In this document: piece by piece, positions 1-8,781 of the stretch | Position numbering within the stretch: the first letter of the stretch is position 1 | How the letters are laid out: each line of letters begins with the position of its first letter | NCBI RefSeq assembly: GCF_002831625.1 | Contig: NZ_CP025116.1 | Location: 1,688,501 to 1,752,500, forward strand | Source of the DNA: Nonlabens sp. MB-3u-79 | GTDB taxonomy: Bacteria > Bacteroidota > Bacteroidia > Flavobacteriales > Flavobacteriaceae | Direction: 5' to 3' | Length of the DNA stretch: 64,000 nucleotides | Made by a program: the position numbers and the translations under genes | The notes under the pieces: generated by a model | What the model was told of the DNA's origin: nothing | What the model saw: only the letters and a program-made list of their open reading frames with translations | Databases searched by the model: none

Positions 1-1793
1 TTGTTTACTTTCCAGATGTAGCCACCTATTGCAAAGAATCCTATCAAAGAAACTGCTAGTATTGCTATAAGTGACTTTGATAATCTTGCTTTCGCGAAAG
101 CGAAACGTTCCATCATATTCGTATCCATTCCACGACGGTAGAACAAGACAGAAAGTGCAAATAATGCAATACCTAATAAAAACCAATAGACTCTATAAGT
201 AAAATAACGAGCTAATCCACTACCATAACCATTCATGTCACTAGGGCTAGGAGAACCTGCGCCTTGATTGAATATAAACTGGCTTTGTTGAACACCTATC
301 GCACCCAATAATGGAGGAATCCCTATGGCTAGAACTAATAAAACAATTAACCCTACCCATTTGTTTTTTATTAGGGTATGAATGAGCAGCGACATTAAAA
401 TCCAAGGAATGAAATCCCATATATTTATCACATATAAATCAAAGAAGTACAAGGGCAATTCAAACTCAAAGAATCCATTATAAGACTGTATGATGATACC
501 ACTCAAAATGACAATGAGCAAAATGGTCGCTACCATAAATAGCATGGCTATAAACTTAGAGAGCAATAGGGTCCAGTTTTTAGTAGGTGTTGCATCTACC
601 AGTTGATTGAGGTGTGCGGCTTTTGCACGGTCCATTATCAAACCACTGTATAAAAAGATCAATAAATAAGAGAAAACACTAAAAATTCCACCTGCAAATT
701 CCAGCATCACCCATGTTTTAGGTAATATATCTGTTCCATATTGTTGTCCTGTAATCAACATAGTTAGCAATGAAAAAGCAAAGGCTACAGAGCCAATGAT
801 GATAAATGGCCATCCTATAACAATATATGAAATATCTGATTTTGCGATAATCCACGAAGTTTTAAGCTGTCCAAAAAATGATAAATCCTGCCTAGCAGTA
901 GGCATAACCACTTTTTCTATAGTACCAAAATTCTTCTTGGTCACCCGTTGAGATTTTTTTCTAAAAAGAGATAAACTTGAAGGATTTTGAGAGAAATTGA
1001 AGCCAAATAAAACACCAGTGAATACCAGTAATGAAATCCCTAACCAGATCAAACGGTTGTATAGTAAAGTTCCTTCTACGGGAATCAATTGTGTGCTCTG
1101 TTCTTCGGGTGTCCAGTATTTGATTTGTGCATAAGTCGCGCTATCTCCCGTAGGTTCTAGCAATTCTACCCAGTAAGAGTCGTCCATAGTTGGGACGCTA
1201 GATTGAGCTGCTAATTGTAGGATGATCATGACCAGTACAAACATAAATCCTATATTCACATTTCGTAAAAAGGCGGTTATAGCAAAAACAATAGCGCCGT
1301 AGAAAAATATATTAGGAATAATGTAAACCAAGAACGGTTGCAGGTAATTCATGATCTTGAATGGACCTACTAGTTCTTCATTTGCTCCAGGCAAGTAAAA
1401 TCCTATAGTAATACCTATCAAACTCGCAATAACTACTAAAATGCTCATAGTCATACCAGCGCCAAATTTGGCCAATAAATAATTCCATTTTGTCAATGGA
1501 TAAGAATACAACACATTATGCATGTTATTCTTAAAATCTCGTTGTATGGTTCCACCTATTATGGACGGAATCAGTAAATAAGATAGTATAGCAAAAAAGC
1601 CCAACAAACTGTAGATTCCTACAGCACCATTAAGTTTAATGGCACTTGTTACGGTGACATTATCACTGTCAAAAACACCCACTGCAATGGCGGAAATAGT
1701 TACAGATAATAAAAAAAGCACGACTGTATATATGTAAAAAAGAGGTTGTTTAAACCAGGTTTTTAGTTCGTGTATATATATGGTAGAGAACAT
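1..1793 (-). CDS. ABC-2 type transporter permease, partial (3' end beyond window)
   Basis: The frame starts at ATG 1791-1793 (MFSTIYIHELKTWFKQPLFY) and stays open to base 1, giving at least 597 residues. It shows about a dozen hydrophobic segments, in two sets separated by a polar stretch with the sequence RKKSQRVTKKN. This is the layout of large Bacteroidetes ABC-2 permeases, many of which carry an M1 aminopeptidase domain at the C-terminus; that part would lie outside the window, so the fusion is inference. It starts 2 nt after the stop of the upstream ATPase gene, which implies translational coupling and one transporter. A TTTCGCGAAA palindrome lies inside the coding sequence at 88-101. 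The substrate is unknown. Confidence 0.8.
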   Translation of the reverse strand, partial: MFSTIYIHELKTWFKQPLFYIYTVVLFLLSVTISAIAVGVFDSDNVTVTSAIKLNGAVGIYSLLGFFAILSYLLIPSIIGGTIQRDFKNNMHNVLYSYPLTKWNYLLAKFGAGMTMSILVVIASLIGITIGFYLPGANEELVGPFKIMNYLQPFLVYIIPNIFFYGAIVFAITAFLRNVNIGFMFVLVMIILQLAAQSSVPTMDDSYWVELLEPTGDSATYAQIKYWTPEEQSTQLIPVEGTLLYNRLIWLGISLLVFTGVLFGFNFSQNPSSLSLFRKKSQRVTKKNFGTIEKVVMPTARQDLSFFGQLKTSWIIAKSDISYIVIGWPFIIIGSVAFAFSLLTMLITGQQYGTDILPKTWVMLEFAGGIFSVFSYLLIFLYSGLIMDRAKAAHLNQLVDATPTKNWTLLLSKFIAMLFMVATILLIVILSGIIIQSYNGFFEFELPLYFFDLYVINIWDFIPWILMSLLIHTLIKNKWVGLIVLLVLAIGIPPLLGAIGVQQSQFIFNQGAGSPSPSDMNGYGSGLARYFTYRVYWFLLGIALFALSVLFYRRGMDTNMMERFAFAKARLSKSLIAILAVSLIGFFAIGGYIWKVN

Positions 1794-1795
1794 AT

Positions 1796-2695
1796 TTAGG
1801 CGTTTTCTGTTTCGGCAATGAATTTATCATTGCTCAATGTGGTGAAGTAAACATCTTCTAATGATGGTTGCGCCTTTGCGAAAGCGTCACCAGGACTTGT
1901 TTCGCCATAGACACGTACATTTAATTTATTATCCTCATTGTAATTAGAAGAAATGACGTTGAAGTCTTTTTGCATTTGCTCGATAGCGTCTCTTTCTACC
2001 GTTGTTGTCCAGATTTTATCTACCAGCTCAGCCACCATTTGCTTAGGAGTTGCTTGAGCCAATATCTTCCCACCATTCAATATCGCCATGTCGGTACATA
2101 ATTCCTTGACATCATCTACAATGTGGGTAGAGAAAATAACGATGTGGTTGGTTCCTATTTCCCGTAATACGTTTAGGAAACGGTGACGCTCTGCTGGATC
2201 AAGTCCTGCGGTAGGTTCATCAACAATGATTAATTGAGGGTCGTTCAATAAAAGTTGAGCGATGCCAAAACGTTGTTTCATACCTCCAGAATATCCTGCG
2301 ACATGTTTGTGTTGTACATCAGTAAGGTTAGTTACTTCAAGAGCTTTGGCTACAATAGCATTGCGCTCTGATTTACTAGTGATCCCTTTTAAACTGGCAA
2401 AATAATGCAACAAATCATACGCACTCATTTTAGGATATACACCAAATTCCTGTGGCAAATAACCTAAGGTCTTTCTAAATTCAATCTTGTTGTTTAAAAT
2501 GTCTAAACCATCTAAATGTATGCTGCCTGAATCAGGAGACTGTAACGTAGCAATAGTTCTCATCAGAGAAGATTTACCAGCACCGTTAGGGCCTAAGAGA
2601 CCAAACATCCCTGCATTGATATCTATAGATACATCATCTAGTGCTTTTACACCATTAGGGTAGGTCTTGGATACATTCTTTAAACTAAGAATCAT
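1796..2695 (-). CDS. ABC transporter ATP-binding protein
   Basis: This 299-residue nucleotide-binding subunit has Walker A GPNGAGKS (residues 35-42), the signature SGGMKQR (about 135-141), Walker B LIIVDEPTAGLD (about 154-165) and the H-loop STHIVDDV. It is cytoplasmic and would hydrolyse ATP to drive the permease encoded 2 nt downstream. The length and the C-terminal extension of about 80 residues fit the subfamily that pairs with ABC-2 permeases. The start ATG at 2693-2695 gives the normal N-terminus MILSLKNVSKTYPNG. The substrate cannot be told from the sequence. Confidence 0.93.
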   Translation of the reverse strand: MILSLKNVSKTYPNGVKALDDVSIDINAGMFGLLGPNGAGKSSLMRTIATLQSPDSGSIHLDGLDILNNKIEFRKTLGYLPQEFGVYPKMSAYDLLHYFASLKGITSKSERNAIVAKALEVTNLTDVQHKHVAGYSGGMKQRFGIAQLLLNDPQLIIVDEPTAGLDPAERHRFLNVLREIGTNHIVIFSTHIVDDVKELCTDMAILNGGKILAQATPKQMVAELVDKIWTTTVERDAIEQMQKDFNVISSNYNEDNKLNVRVYGETSPGDAFAKAQPSLEDVYFTTLSNDKFIAETENA

Positions 2696-2898
2696 GTGAT
2701 CGTATTTTATGGTTTGCAGGTTAGTGTCTCTTTCTATATATATGTTACACTTTTATAAGGTAAAAGTCAAAAGCAACAGCAAGCCCAAGTAGAAAATACA
2801 AATTCTAAAAGGAGGAAATTTTAGTCATTACTTTATAGAAAAGAAGAATGTATTCTTCAATTCATTAAAGGGTTTTTAATTTTTTGCATTCGGTAATT

Positions 2899-3324
2899 CT
2901 ATAAATCATCAATAAATTCAAGCCCTTGATCTAATTTTAATTGAGATAATTTATCAAAGAACTTGTGAACCCGCTTGTGGTCTGCCTTTACTTTTACAAA
3001 GTAATTATCTCGATGAATACTGTATTCTTGAGCACGACCTTTGTATATAGTAAGTTTGTAATAGGGAATAGGCAATGCATAGGTCTCCAATAAAGACCGG
3101 AACCTAACGATTATTCCATTTTGTCTGATCTCCACATTGCAGCAGTTGATATTAATATCGAGCACCATAAGGTTGTGAATTTGTATACTGGTGCTGGTAA
3201 TAAACAGCTTAGGAGAACCAGATCCTTTTAATTTCCAGCGTTCTTTTAACGTGAGAACGGCACCTACTTCTTTAGAAATTTCTCGATCAATTTTCGGATT
3301 GTTATAAGAGACGTTATGTAGCAT
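2899..3324 (-). CDS. conserved hypothetical protein, 141 aa
   Basis: I do not recognise a named family. The protein is soluble, without signal peptide or membrane segment. Its middle and C-terminal parts alternate short beta-like strands (TSTSIQIHNLMVLDIN, CCNVEIRQNGIIVRF) and end in a helix (VHKFFDKLSQLKLDQGLEF), a pattern that recalls PH-like small domains. It is a single gene on the minus strand between the ABC ATPase (203 nt away) and divergent argS. Base composition matches its neighbours, so it is probably a genuine chromosomal gene of unknown role. Confidence 0.6.
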   Translation of the reverse strand: MLHNVSYNNPKIDREISKEVGAVLTLKERWKLKGSGSPKLFITSTSIQIHNLMVLDININCCNVEIRQNGIIVRFRSLLETYALPIPYYKLTIYKGRAQEYSIHRDNYFVKVKADHKRVHKFFDKLSQLKLDQGLEFIDDL

Positions 3325-3420
3325 AAAATAAAGTTATATTCTTGGACCAGTTATTATTTCAGTAAATTCAAATGGTGAATTCTATTAGTTCGTTGAATCT
3401 CAAAAGCCTTTCATAATACT

Positions 3421-3428
3421 TATCTTTG
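3421..3428 (+). promoter_or_regulatory. -7 promoter box of argS
   Basis: TATCTTTG matches the Bacteroidetes -7 consensus TAnnTTTG exactly and lies 21 nt upstream of the argS ATG. A TTG at 3393-3395 is a possible -33 element but is spaced a little too far away. Confidence 0.6.
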
Positions 3429-3448
3429 CGGGCTTAAATTTTTTACTT

Positions 3449-5233
3449 ATGACGCTGTTTCAACAACTAGAAAAGGCTACGAAGGAAGCTGTAAAATCCA
3501 TTTTTTCTATAGAGTTAGAACAGGTGGAGATTACGCTTACGCGAAAGGATCAAAACGGAGACTATACCATCATGGTATTTCCTATGTTGCGTCATATTAA
3601 AGGCAATCCAGCTGCGATAGGCGAGCAAATTGGAACCTATTTAAAAGAAAAAACAGACTTGATCACTGCTATCGAAGTCATTAAAGGATTCCTGAATATC
3701 AGCGTTTCCTCAACAGCCTTCTTGATAGATTTTAATCGCATACTCAACCATGAGAAGTACGGCACGACTGAAGTAGATGCTACACAACCAGGTGTGATGG
3801 TGGAATACAGTTCGCCTAATACCAACAAGCCACTTCACTTAGGACACGTTAGAAATAACTTGTTAGGTTATTCGGTAGCTAATATTATTAAGGCTACGGG
3901 TCGTAAAGTCAATAAAACACAGATCATCAACGATCGCGGTATTCATATTTGTAAATCCATGCTGGCTTGGGAGCAATATGCAAATGGAGAGACACCAGAA
4001 TCTACAGGTTTAAAAGGCGATAAACTAGTTGGGAACTATTACGTTAAGTTTAATCAAGAATATAAAAAGGAAATAGCGGTACTTATTTCAAATGGTAAGA
4101 CTGAAGAAGAAGCAAAGAAAGAAGCTCCTTCTTTAATAGCGGCTCAACAAATGCTTCAAAAATGGGAGCAAGGCGATGCTGAGGTAGTAGCACTTTGGGA
4201 AAAAATGAACGCATGGGTATATGATGGTTTTAAAACCACTTACCAAAATTTAGGAGTTGATTTTGATAGCTTGTATTACGAGAGTGACACCTACTTATTA
4301 GGTAAAGACGTCGTTCAACAAGGACTGGATAAAGGCGTGTTTGAAAAAGACCCGGATGGATCGGTATGGATCGATCTTACTGAAGATGGACTGGATCGTA
4401 AAATAGTATTGCGCAGTGATGGCACCTCCGTTTATATGACACAAGATATAGGAACTGCTATACAGCGCGTAAAAGATCACGACATCAATTCTATGGTGTA
4501 TACCGTAGGTAACGAGCAGGATTATCACTTTAAAGTACTCTTTCTTATCCTAAAGAAACTAGGTTTTGATTGGGCAGAGAACTTGTACCACCTGAGTTAT
4601 GGAATGGTAGAGCTTCCATCTGGAAAAATGAAGTCCAGGGAAGGAACTGTAGTTGATGCCGACGAGTTGATGGAAGAAATGACGTCCACTGCTAAAGCCA
4701 TTGCACTAGAACAAGGTAAGCTAGAAGGGCTTTCTGAACAGGAGAAAGAACGACTCTACGACATGATCGGTTTAGGAGCTTTAAAGTACTTTATGCTGAA
4801 AGTGGATCCTAAGAGAAGCATGTTGTTTGATCCAGTGGAATCCGTAGATTTTCAAGGGAATACTGGCCCTTTTATTCAATATACGCATGCGCGTATCAAA
4901 TCTATTTTACAGAAAACCGGATTTGATTCGACTAAATTAAATAGCGCAACCAATTTAGAATTGACCGATAAGGACACGGCAGTAATCATGTCTTTACAAC
5001 AGTTTCCAGAAGTGATTCAGAGCGCAGCAGATAAATACAGTCCAGCACTAGTAGCAAATTATGTATACGAACTGGTCAAAGAATTCAATTCCTTTTATCA
5101 AAATGTACCCAAAATTGTAGAAGAAGAAAACGCCGACTTAAAGCAATTCCGTTTGTTGTTGTGTTATAAAACGGCAGCGGTTGTAAAAAGCGCTTGTGCC
5201 TTATTGGGAATCGAAGTTCCTGAGCAAATGTAA
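3449..5233 (+). CDS. argS: arginine--tRNA ligase
   Basis: This 594-residue class I aminoacyl-tRNA synthetase charges tRNA-Arg. The N-terminal Add-1 domain is followed by the signature SSPNTNKPLHLGHVRNN, which carries the HIGH-type motif HLGH. The KMSKS-type loop reads GKMKSREGTVVDADEL, and a helical DALR anticodon-binding domain ends with ALLGIEVPEQM. The length is normal for the family. It stands alone with its own promoter box just upstream and is followed by a short degenerate repeat tract rather than a clear terminator. Confidence 0.97.
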   Translation: MTLFQQLEKATKEAVKSIFSIELEQVEITLTRKDQNGDYTIMVFPMLRHIKGNPAAIGEQIGTYLKEKTDLITAIEVIKGFLNISVSSTAFLIDFNRILNHEKYGTTEVDATQPGVMVEYSSPNTNKPLHLGHVRNNLLGYSVANIIKATGRKVNKTQIINDRGIHICKSMLAWEQYANGETPESTGLKGDKLVGNYYVKFNQEYKKEIAVLISNGKTEEEAKKEAPSLIAAQQMLQKWEQGDAEVVALWEKMNAWVYDGFKTTYQNLGVDFDSLYYESDTYLLGKDVVQQGLDKGVFEKDPDGSVWIDLTEDGLDRKIVLRSDGTSVYMTQDIGTAIQRVKDHDINSMVYTVGNEQDYHFKVLFLILKKLGFDWAENLYHLSYGMVELPSGKMKSREGTVVDADELMEEMTSTAKAIALEQGKLEGLSEQEKERLYDMIGLGALKYFMLKVDPKRSMLFDPVESVDFQGNTGPFIQYTHARIKSILQKTGFDSTKLNSATNLELTDKDTAVIMSLQQFPEVIQSAADKYSPALVANYVYELVKEFNSFYQNVPKIVEEENADLKQFRLLLCYKTAAVVKSACALLGIEVPEQM

Positions 5234-5345
5234 GACAGTCTTTGAGTGGTGAGTCCTTGAGTAGTGAGCTGTGAGTTGCTGAGTCCTTGAGCTGATGAGC
5301 GGTGAGCTGTGAGTCGTGAGCTTTGAGTTTGTGAGTGGGGAGTCT
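5234..5345. repeat. degenerate GAG-rich short repeat downstream of argS
   Basis: About 110 bp are made of loosely repeated 8-12 bp units such as GAGTCCTTGAG, GTGAGCTGTGAG and GTGAGTCGTGAG. The tract begins right after the argS stop codon. Units vary in length and sequence, so this is an imperfect low-complexity expansion rather than a clean tandem array. Open frames crossing it look like repeat translations. Confidence 0.6.
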
Positions 5346-5510
5346 TTACAGGACAAACTTCTGTAATACCATAGGTTGGTCCTTCCAGAAAATTCAGAGC
5401 ACATTTCTTAATGCTAGCAAAGTGGCAGCAGTGAAATTTGTCTGTCATCCATTATGGATGGAGACAGCTTTCTAATGGAAATTGAGAATTGAAAACAGCG
5501 ACTGAAAATT

Positions 5511-5675
5511 TTAGTTCAGCGCATCCATTTTCTTAGCAATTACGTCAGCTGCAGCATAGGCTTTATCACTTGCCGTGCGATCTGAAGTAGAAAGGTCATG
5601 GTATTCTTTCATGAGTTTTTGATATTGCTCTTGCAATTTTTCCATCTCACTTTTCTTTTTAAATAATCCGAACAT
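5511..5675 (-). CDS. Lacal_2735-like small protein, 54 aa
   Basis: The frame could be extended to 5783, but the internal ATG at 5673-5675 gives MFGLFKKKSEMEKLQEQYQK, the usual start of a small flavobacterial family I know as Lacal_2735. The protein is a short charged helix-rich chain (KLMKEYHDLSTSDRTASDK) with no membrane segment. Its function is unknown. It is a single gene between the argS repeat tract and an AT-rich gap. The family call is from memory. Confidence 0.7.
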   Translation of the reverse strand: MFGLFKKKSEMEKLQEQYQKLMKEYHDLSTSDRTASDKAYAAADVIAKKMDALN

Positions 5676-5997
5676 CGTAGTGTTTTTTAGGTAGTCGAGA
5701 AGATACCAACAACCTTCCACAAAACTTGTCATTCTAGAAAGAGTTCCAGAAAAATAGGCTGTTAGAAGTTTTAGATCAAGCACCTATTCGTCCCAAATTT
5801 GTATGGAATCCGGCATGAAAATTTACAAATACAACTGTAAAATCCTTTTGGCAGCTTTTTTGGCTCAGCCCAGACCGTTGCTAAATTGTTTTCCATTTGA
5901 AATAAAGGGAAATGCTTTTCGGGAGGTCGGAATGCGATTAAAAAAATAATATAACTTTTGAATGAAAAATGGATACTTTATTTCCGAAAATTTAATT
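5676..5997. other. intergenic gap without recognisable gene
   Basis: About 320 bp between the small Lacal_2735-like gene and the 8-bp tandem repeat. I see no convincing coding frame, RNA gene or terminator. Confidence 0.5.
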
Positions 5998-6170
5998 TCA
6001 TCTAATCATCTAATCATCTAATCATCTAATCATCTAATCATCTAATCATCTAATCATCTAATCATCTAATCATCTAATCATCTAATCATCTAATCATCTA
6101 ATCATCTAATCATCTAATCATCTAATCATCTAATCATCTAATCATCTAATCATCTAATCATCTAATCATC
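5998..6170. repeat. 8-bp tandem repeat TCATCTAA, about 21.6 copies
   Basis: The octamer TCATCTAA is repeated without interruption from 5998 to 6170. The last copies run into the stop codon of the TPR gene (TGA, read from TCA at 6169-6171), so the array sits exactly at the 3' end of that gene. There are no spacers, so it is not a CRISPR. Copy number is likely to vary through slippage. Confidence 0.97.
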
Positions 6171-7422
6171 AAATATTACTTCTTTTAATACTCACGGCAT
6201 TTGCAAACCATTGAAAAGCAAAGAAGCTGATCAAAAAGGCAGTCACAAAAACATTCATAACATCTTCTGTAGTAAAGCTAATGTAAAGCGCAATTCCTGC
6301 GATCAGGGTCATGATTCCAGCAGCGAGCGGCATCATTAATGCAGGTTTAGTTTCCATATAAAACATACTCCACGGAATCATTAAAATAAGTCCAGCTATA
6401 GCGAGCATTAAGAATCTAAAATCGTCTAAGAGCAGGTATCCTGTCACTCCTGATAAAGAGACGAGGATACAAACAGCCGTAAAAATAACAGCTTGTTTTT
6501 CTTTTGTACTCAAAAGGAACTTGGCATATGTATTAAAACTGAAAAGCAATTGAGACACAGGGCCGATAACCCACGTGCTCAGTGCAATTAAAGCCAAAAG
6601 AACTACTACAGGAGTTAGAAAAGGTTCTAATGCGGGAACTGTTTCTGCTGCATAGCTTATGGCTCGAGTTCCTAAATAAAATCCTATGATAAAAAACCAC
6701 TGGTATTTGGCACCCATATTTCCCAGCCAAAATTGATATTTTAAGAACCATCTGTAAACAAAATATCGGGCTTGCAAGGCTTGCATCATCCCGGCTTGAG
6801 CATAAGAATTGTTAGGATCGTACCTCAAGGCTTCCTTAAAATGTTCTAGAGCTGCTTTGTGATCTCCTATTTCTAGTTTGTTCCAACCGTAATTGGTATG
6901 CGTATAAGAATCTTCTGGATTTTCTCCCAAGGCACCTTTTAAAGTTTCTTCTGAGGCTGCTCTTTTATTCTGTTTGAGTTGTGATGTACTTTTTACATTG
7001 AGTGCCAGCAGGTTAGCTGGATCTAGAGATAATGCTTTTTCAGCGAGTTGCTCTGCTTCTTTATACCGCTTTCGCGAAAGCGAAACATGAGCCAGCATCG
7101 CATAATTTTGAGGTTCTTGAGCATTGAGGCTTATAGCTTCTTTAAGTAATTCCTCAGCTTCATCATAACGTTCTACATCCAGCATAACTCGCGCTTTAGT
7201 AGCGTACAATTGTGCCATGGATGGAGAGAGTCCTATTGCGATATCAATAAAATGTTTTGCCTTTTTAGGGTCGTCTTGAGCAAGGTTGACCTCTGCAAGA
7301 AGATGCAAACAAGAAATGTCGTTGGGGTCTTGAGTCAGCGCTTGGTTAAGGATATCTTCTGACTGAGAATATCTTCTTTGTTGATAGAGCAAATAGGCCC
7401 TTTCGTATAAAGCTTCTGTCAT
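6169..7422 (-). CDS. TPR-repeat membrane protein, 417 aa
   Basis: Residues 1 to about 220 are a run of tetratricopeptide repeats (ALYERAYLLYQQRRYSQSED, then AEVNLAQDDPKKAKHFIDIA and further units). The C-terminal half has about six hydrophobic segments (IGFYLGTRAISYAA, LLALIALSTWVIG, GLILMIPWSMFYM). TPRs would act as a protein-binding platform tethered to the inner membrane. The start ATG (7420-7422) overlaps the stop of the upstream AAA+ gene by one base, so the two are translationally coupled and probably act together. A CGCTTTCGCGAAAGCG palindrome lies in its coding sequence (7067-7082), and its stop codon abuts the octamer array. Confidence 0.88.
   Translation of the reverse strand: MTEALYERAYLLYQQRRYSQSEDILNQALTQDPNDISCLHLLAEVNLAQDDPKKAKHFIDIAIGLSPSMAQLYATKARVMLDVERYDEAEELLKEAISLNAQEPQNYAMLAHVSLSRKRYKEAEQLAEKALSLDPANLLALNVKSTSQLKQNKRAASEETLKGALGENPEDSYTHTNYGWNKLEIGDHKAALEHFKEALRYDPNNSYAQAGMMQALQARYFVYRWFLKYQFWLGNMGAKYQWFFIIGFYLGTRAISYAAETVPALEPFLTPVVVLLALIALSTWVIGPVSQLLFSFNTYAKFLLSTKEKQAVIFTAVCILVSLSGVTGYLLLDDFRFLMLAIAGLILMIPWSMFYMETKPALMMPLAAGIMTLIAGIALYISFTTEDVMNVFVTAFLISFFAFQWFANAVSIKRSNI
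7067..7082. repeat. 16-bp palindrome CGCTTTCGCGAAAGCG (intragenic)
   Basis: Exact copy of the dispersed flavobacterial palindrome, here inside the TPR gene, where it is read in frame without breaking the protein. Confidence 0.9.
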
Positions 7423-8762
7423 TACTTTTTGATTTTTAAGTAATGAAGTATATCATCATACAGCCCAGATTCATTTGCATAGACAGCAAAGTTTTTTGCA
7501 GTGACAAACCATTCTTTAGTGCTGGGTTTGTGTTGTTTTAAGGATCTTAAAAGGTCTTTAGTCGTCAAGGGTTGAGGTATACCAGACTTGATGGCATCTT
7601 CCAGTTTATTTTCTATAGCGATATCGATTACGGCTTCTATATCAGCACCAGAGTATTCCAATGCTTTTTTTGCTAGCGCTTGCGTATCTATATCTTTAGT
7701 GGGTTTTTCTTCTAGCTTGAGATCAAAAATAGCTTCTCGTGCTGGAGCATCTGGTGGCGGTACAAAAAGGATGCGGTCAAATCTTCCAGGACGACGGAAG
7801 GCCGTATCCAGATGCCAGGGCATGTTAGTGGCTCCTAAAACTAATAAGCCTTCGTTATCGTTAGAAATACCGTCCAGCTCTTGTAAAAACTGATTGATCA
7901 GGTTTTTTCCAGCGCTTTGTTTCATATCACTACGGCTGGCGCCTAGCGCATCGATCTCGTCAATAAAAAGAACACAAGGGGTGTTGTTTCTCGCTACTTC
8001 AAAAATACGGTGTAGGTTTTTCTCTGAATTACCAATCCACATATCCAGAATATCGTTGAGGTTTAAGGATATAAATTTGGCATTAATTTGTCCAGCAGTT
8101 GCTTTTGCAATATAGGTTTTACCGCACCCTGGAGGTCCGTAAAGTAGAATTCCACCACCTATTTTCTTACCGTAGGCTTTATAAATTTCTGGATGGAGTA
8201 AGGGTTGCACAATTTTAAGGTCTATCTCTCGCTTGACATTTTCCATGCCTCCTACATCCTTAAAACTGATTTCTGGCTTTTCTATAAAAACACTGGATTC
8301 ATCAAAACCGTCGTCATAATCATCATCGTAATCGTCGTCGTCGTCGTAATCTCCAGCGCCATTAGAAGGCATTCTCAATTCTTTATCCAGTTCATCATCA
8401 CTAAATCCAGGATGGTATTTTAATAAATCTTGATAAGCATCTATAGCTTGTGCCTTGTCATTAGATCGCACTAAAGACCTCGTATAAAATAAATGCGTGT
8501 CCAGATCCTTATTTCCTTCTTGGATCAGGCTTTCTAAGATCACAATTGCCTTAGAATAGTTTTTCTGTTTATAAGAAATAAGCGCCAGTCCAATTCTTGC
8601 TTTAGGCTCTGCTTTGTATTGTAAAATAATCTCGTATTCTTCCTCGGCTTCCTCCAGCATGTTTGCCAGTCGCAGGGATTCTGCAAGATGCAATCTCAAA
8701 GGGATATTGTCTGGAGAAAACTCCAGTGCTTCTCGTAAATTTTGAATTGTCTTATCGTCCAT
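7422..8762 (-). CDS. AAA+ ATPase with N-terminal TPR region
   Basis: The 446-residue protein has TPR-like helices (about 1-120), a very acidic linker of mostly Asp (about 138-154), and one classical AAA module. That module carries Walker A GPPGCGKT (209-216), Walker B VLFIDEID (264-271), and the second region of homology with GATNMPWHLDTAFRRPGRFD, including the two arginine-finger positions. This resembles CDC48/spastin-type single-AAA proteins that remodel protein complexes in a hexamer. It is coupled by TAATG overlap to the TPR membrane protein downstream, which could be its anchor or adaptor. The substrate is unknown. Confidence 0.9.
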   Translation of the reverse strand: MDDKTIQNLREALEFSPDNIPLRLHLAESLRLANMLEEAEEEYEIILQYKAEPKARIGLALISYKQKNYSKAIVILESLIQEGNKDLDTHLFYTRSLVRSNDKAQAIDAYQDLLKYHPGFSDDELDKELRMPSNGAGDYDDDDDYDDDYDDGFDESSVFIEKPEISFKDVGGMENVKREIDLKIVQPLLHPEIYKAYGKKIGGGILLYGPPGCGKTYIAKATAGQINAKFISLNLNDILDMWIGNSEKNLHRIFEVARNNTPCVLFIDEIDALGASRSDMKQSAGKNLINQFLQELDGISNDNEGLLVLGATNMPWHLDTAFRRPGRFDRILFVPPPDAPAREAIFDLKLEEKPTKDIDTQALAKKALEYSGADIEAVIDIAIENKLEDAIKSGIPQPLTTKDLLRSLKQHKPSTKEWFVTAKNFAVYANESGLYDDILHYLKIKK

Positions 8763-8781
8763 TTCTCTTCTTCAATCTTTT

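Noticed and set aside
5998..6170. Octamer array considered as a CRISPR
   Set aside because: Units follow each other without unique spacers and there are no cas genes nearby.
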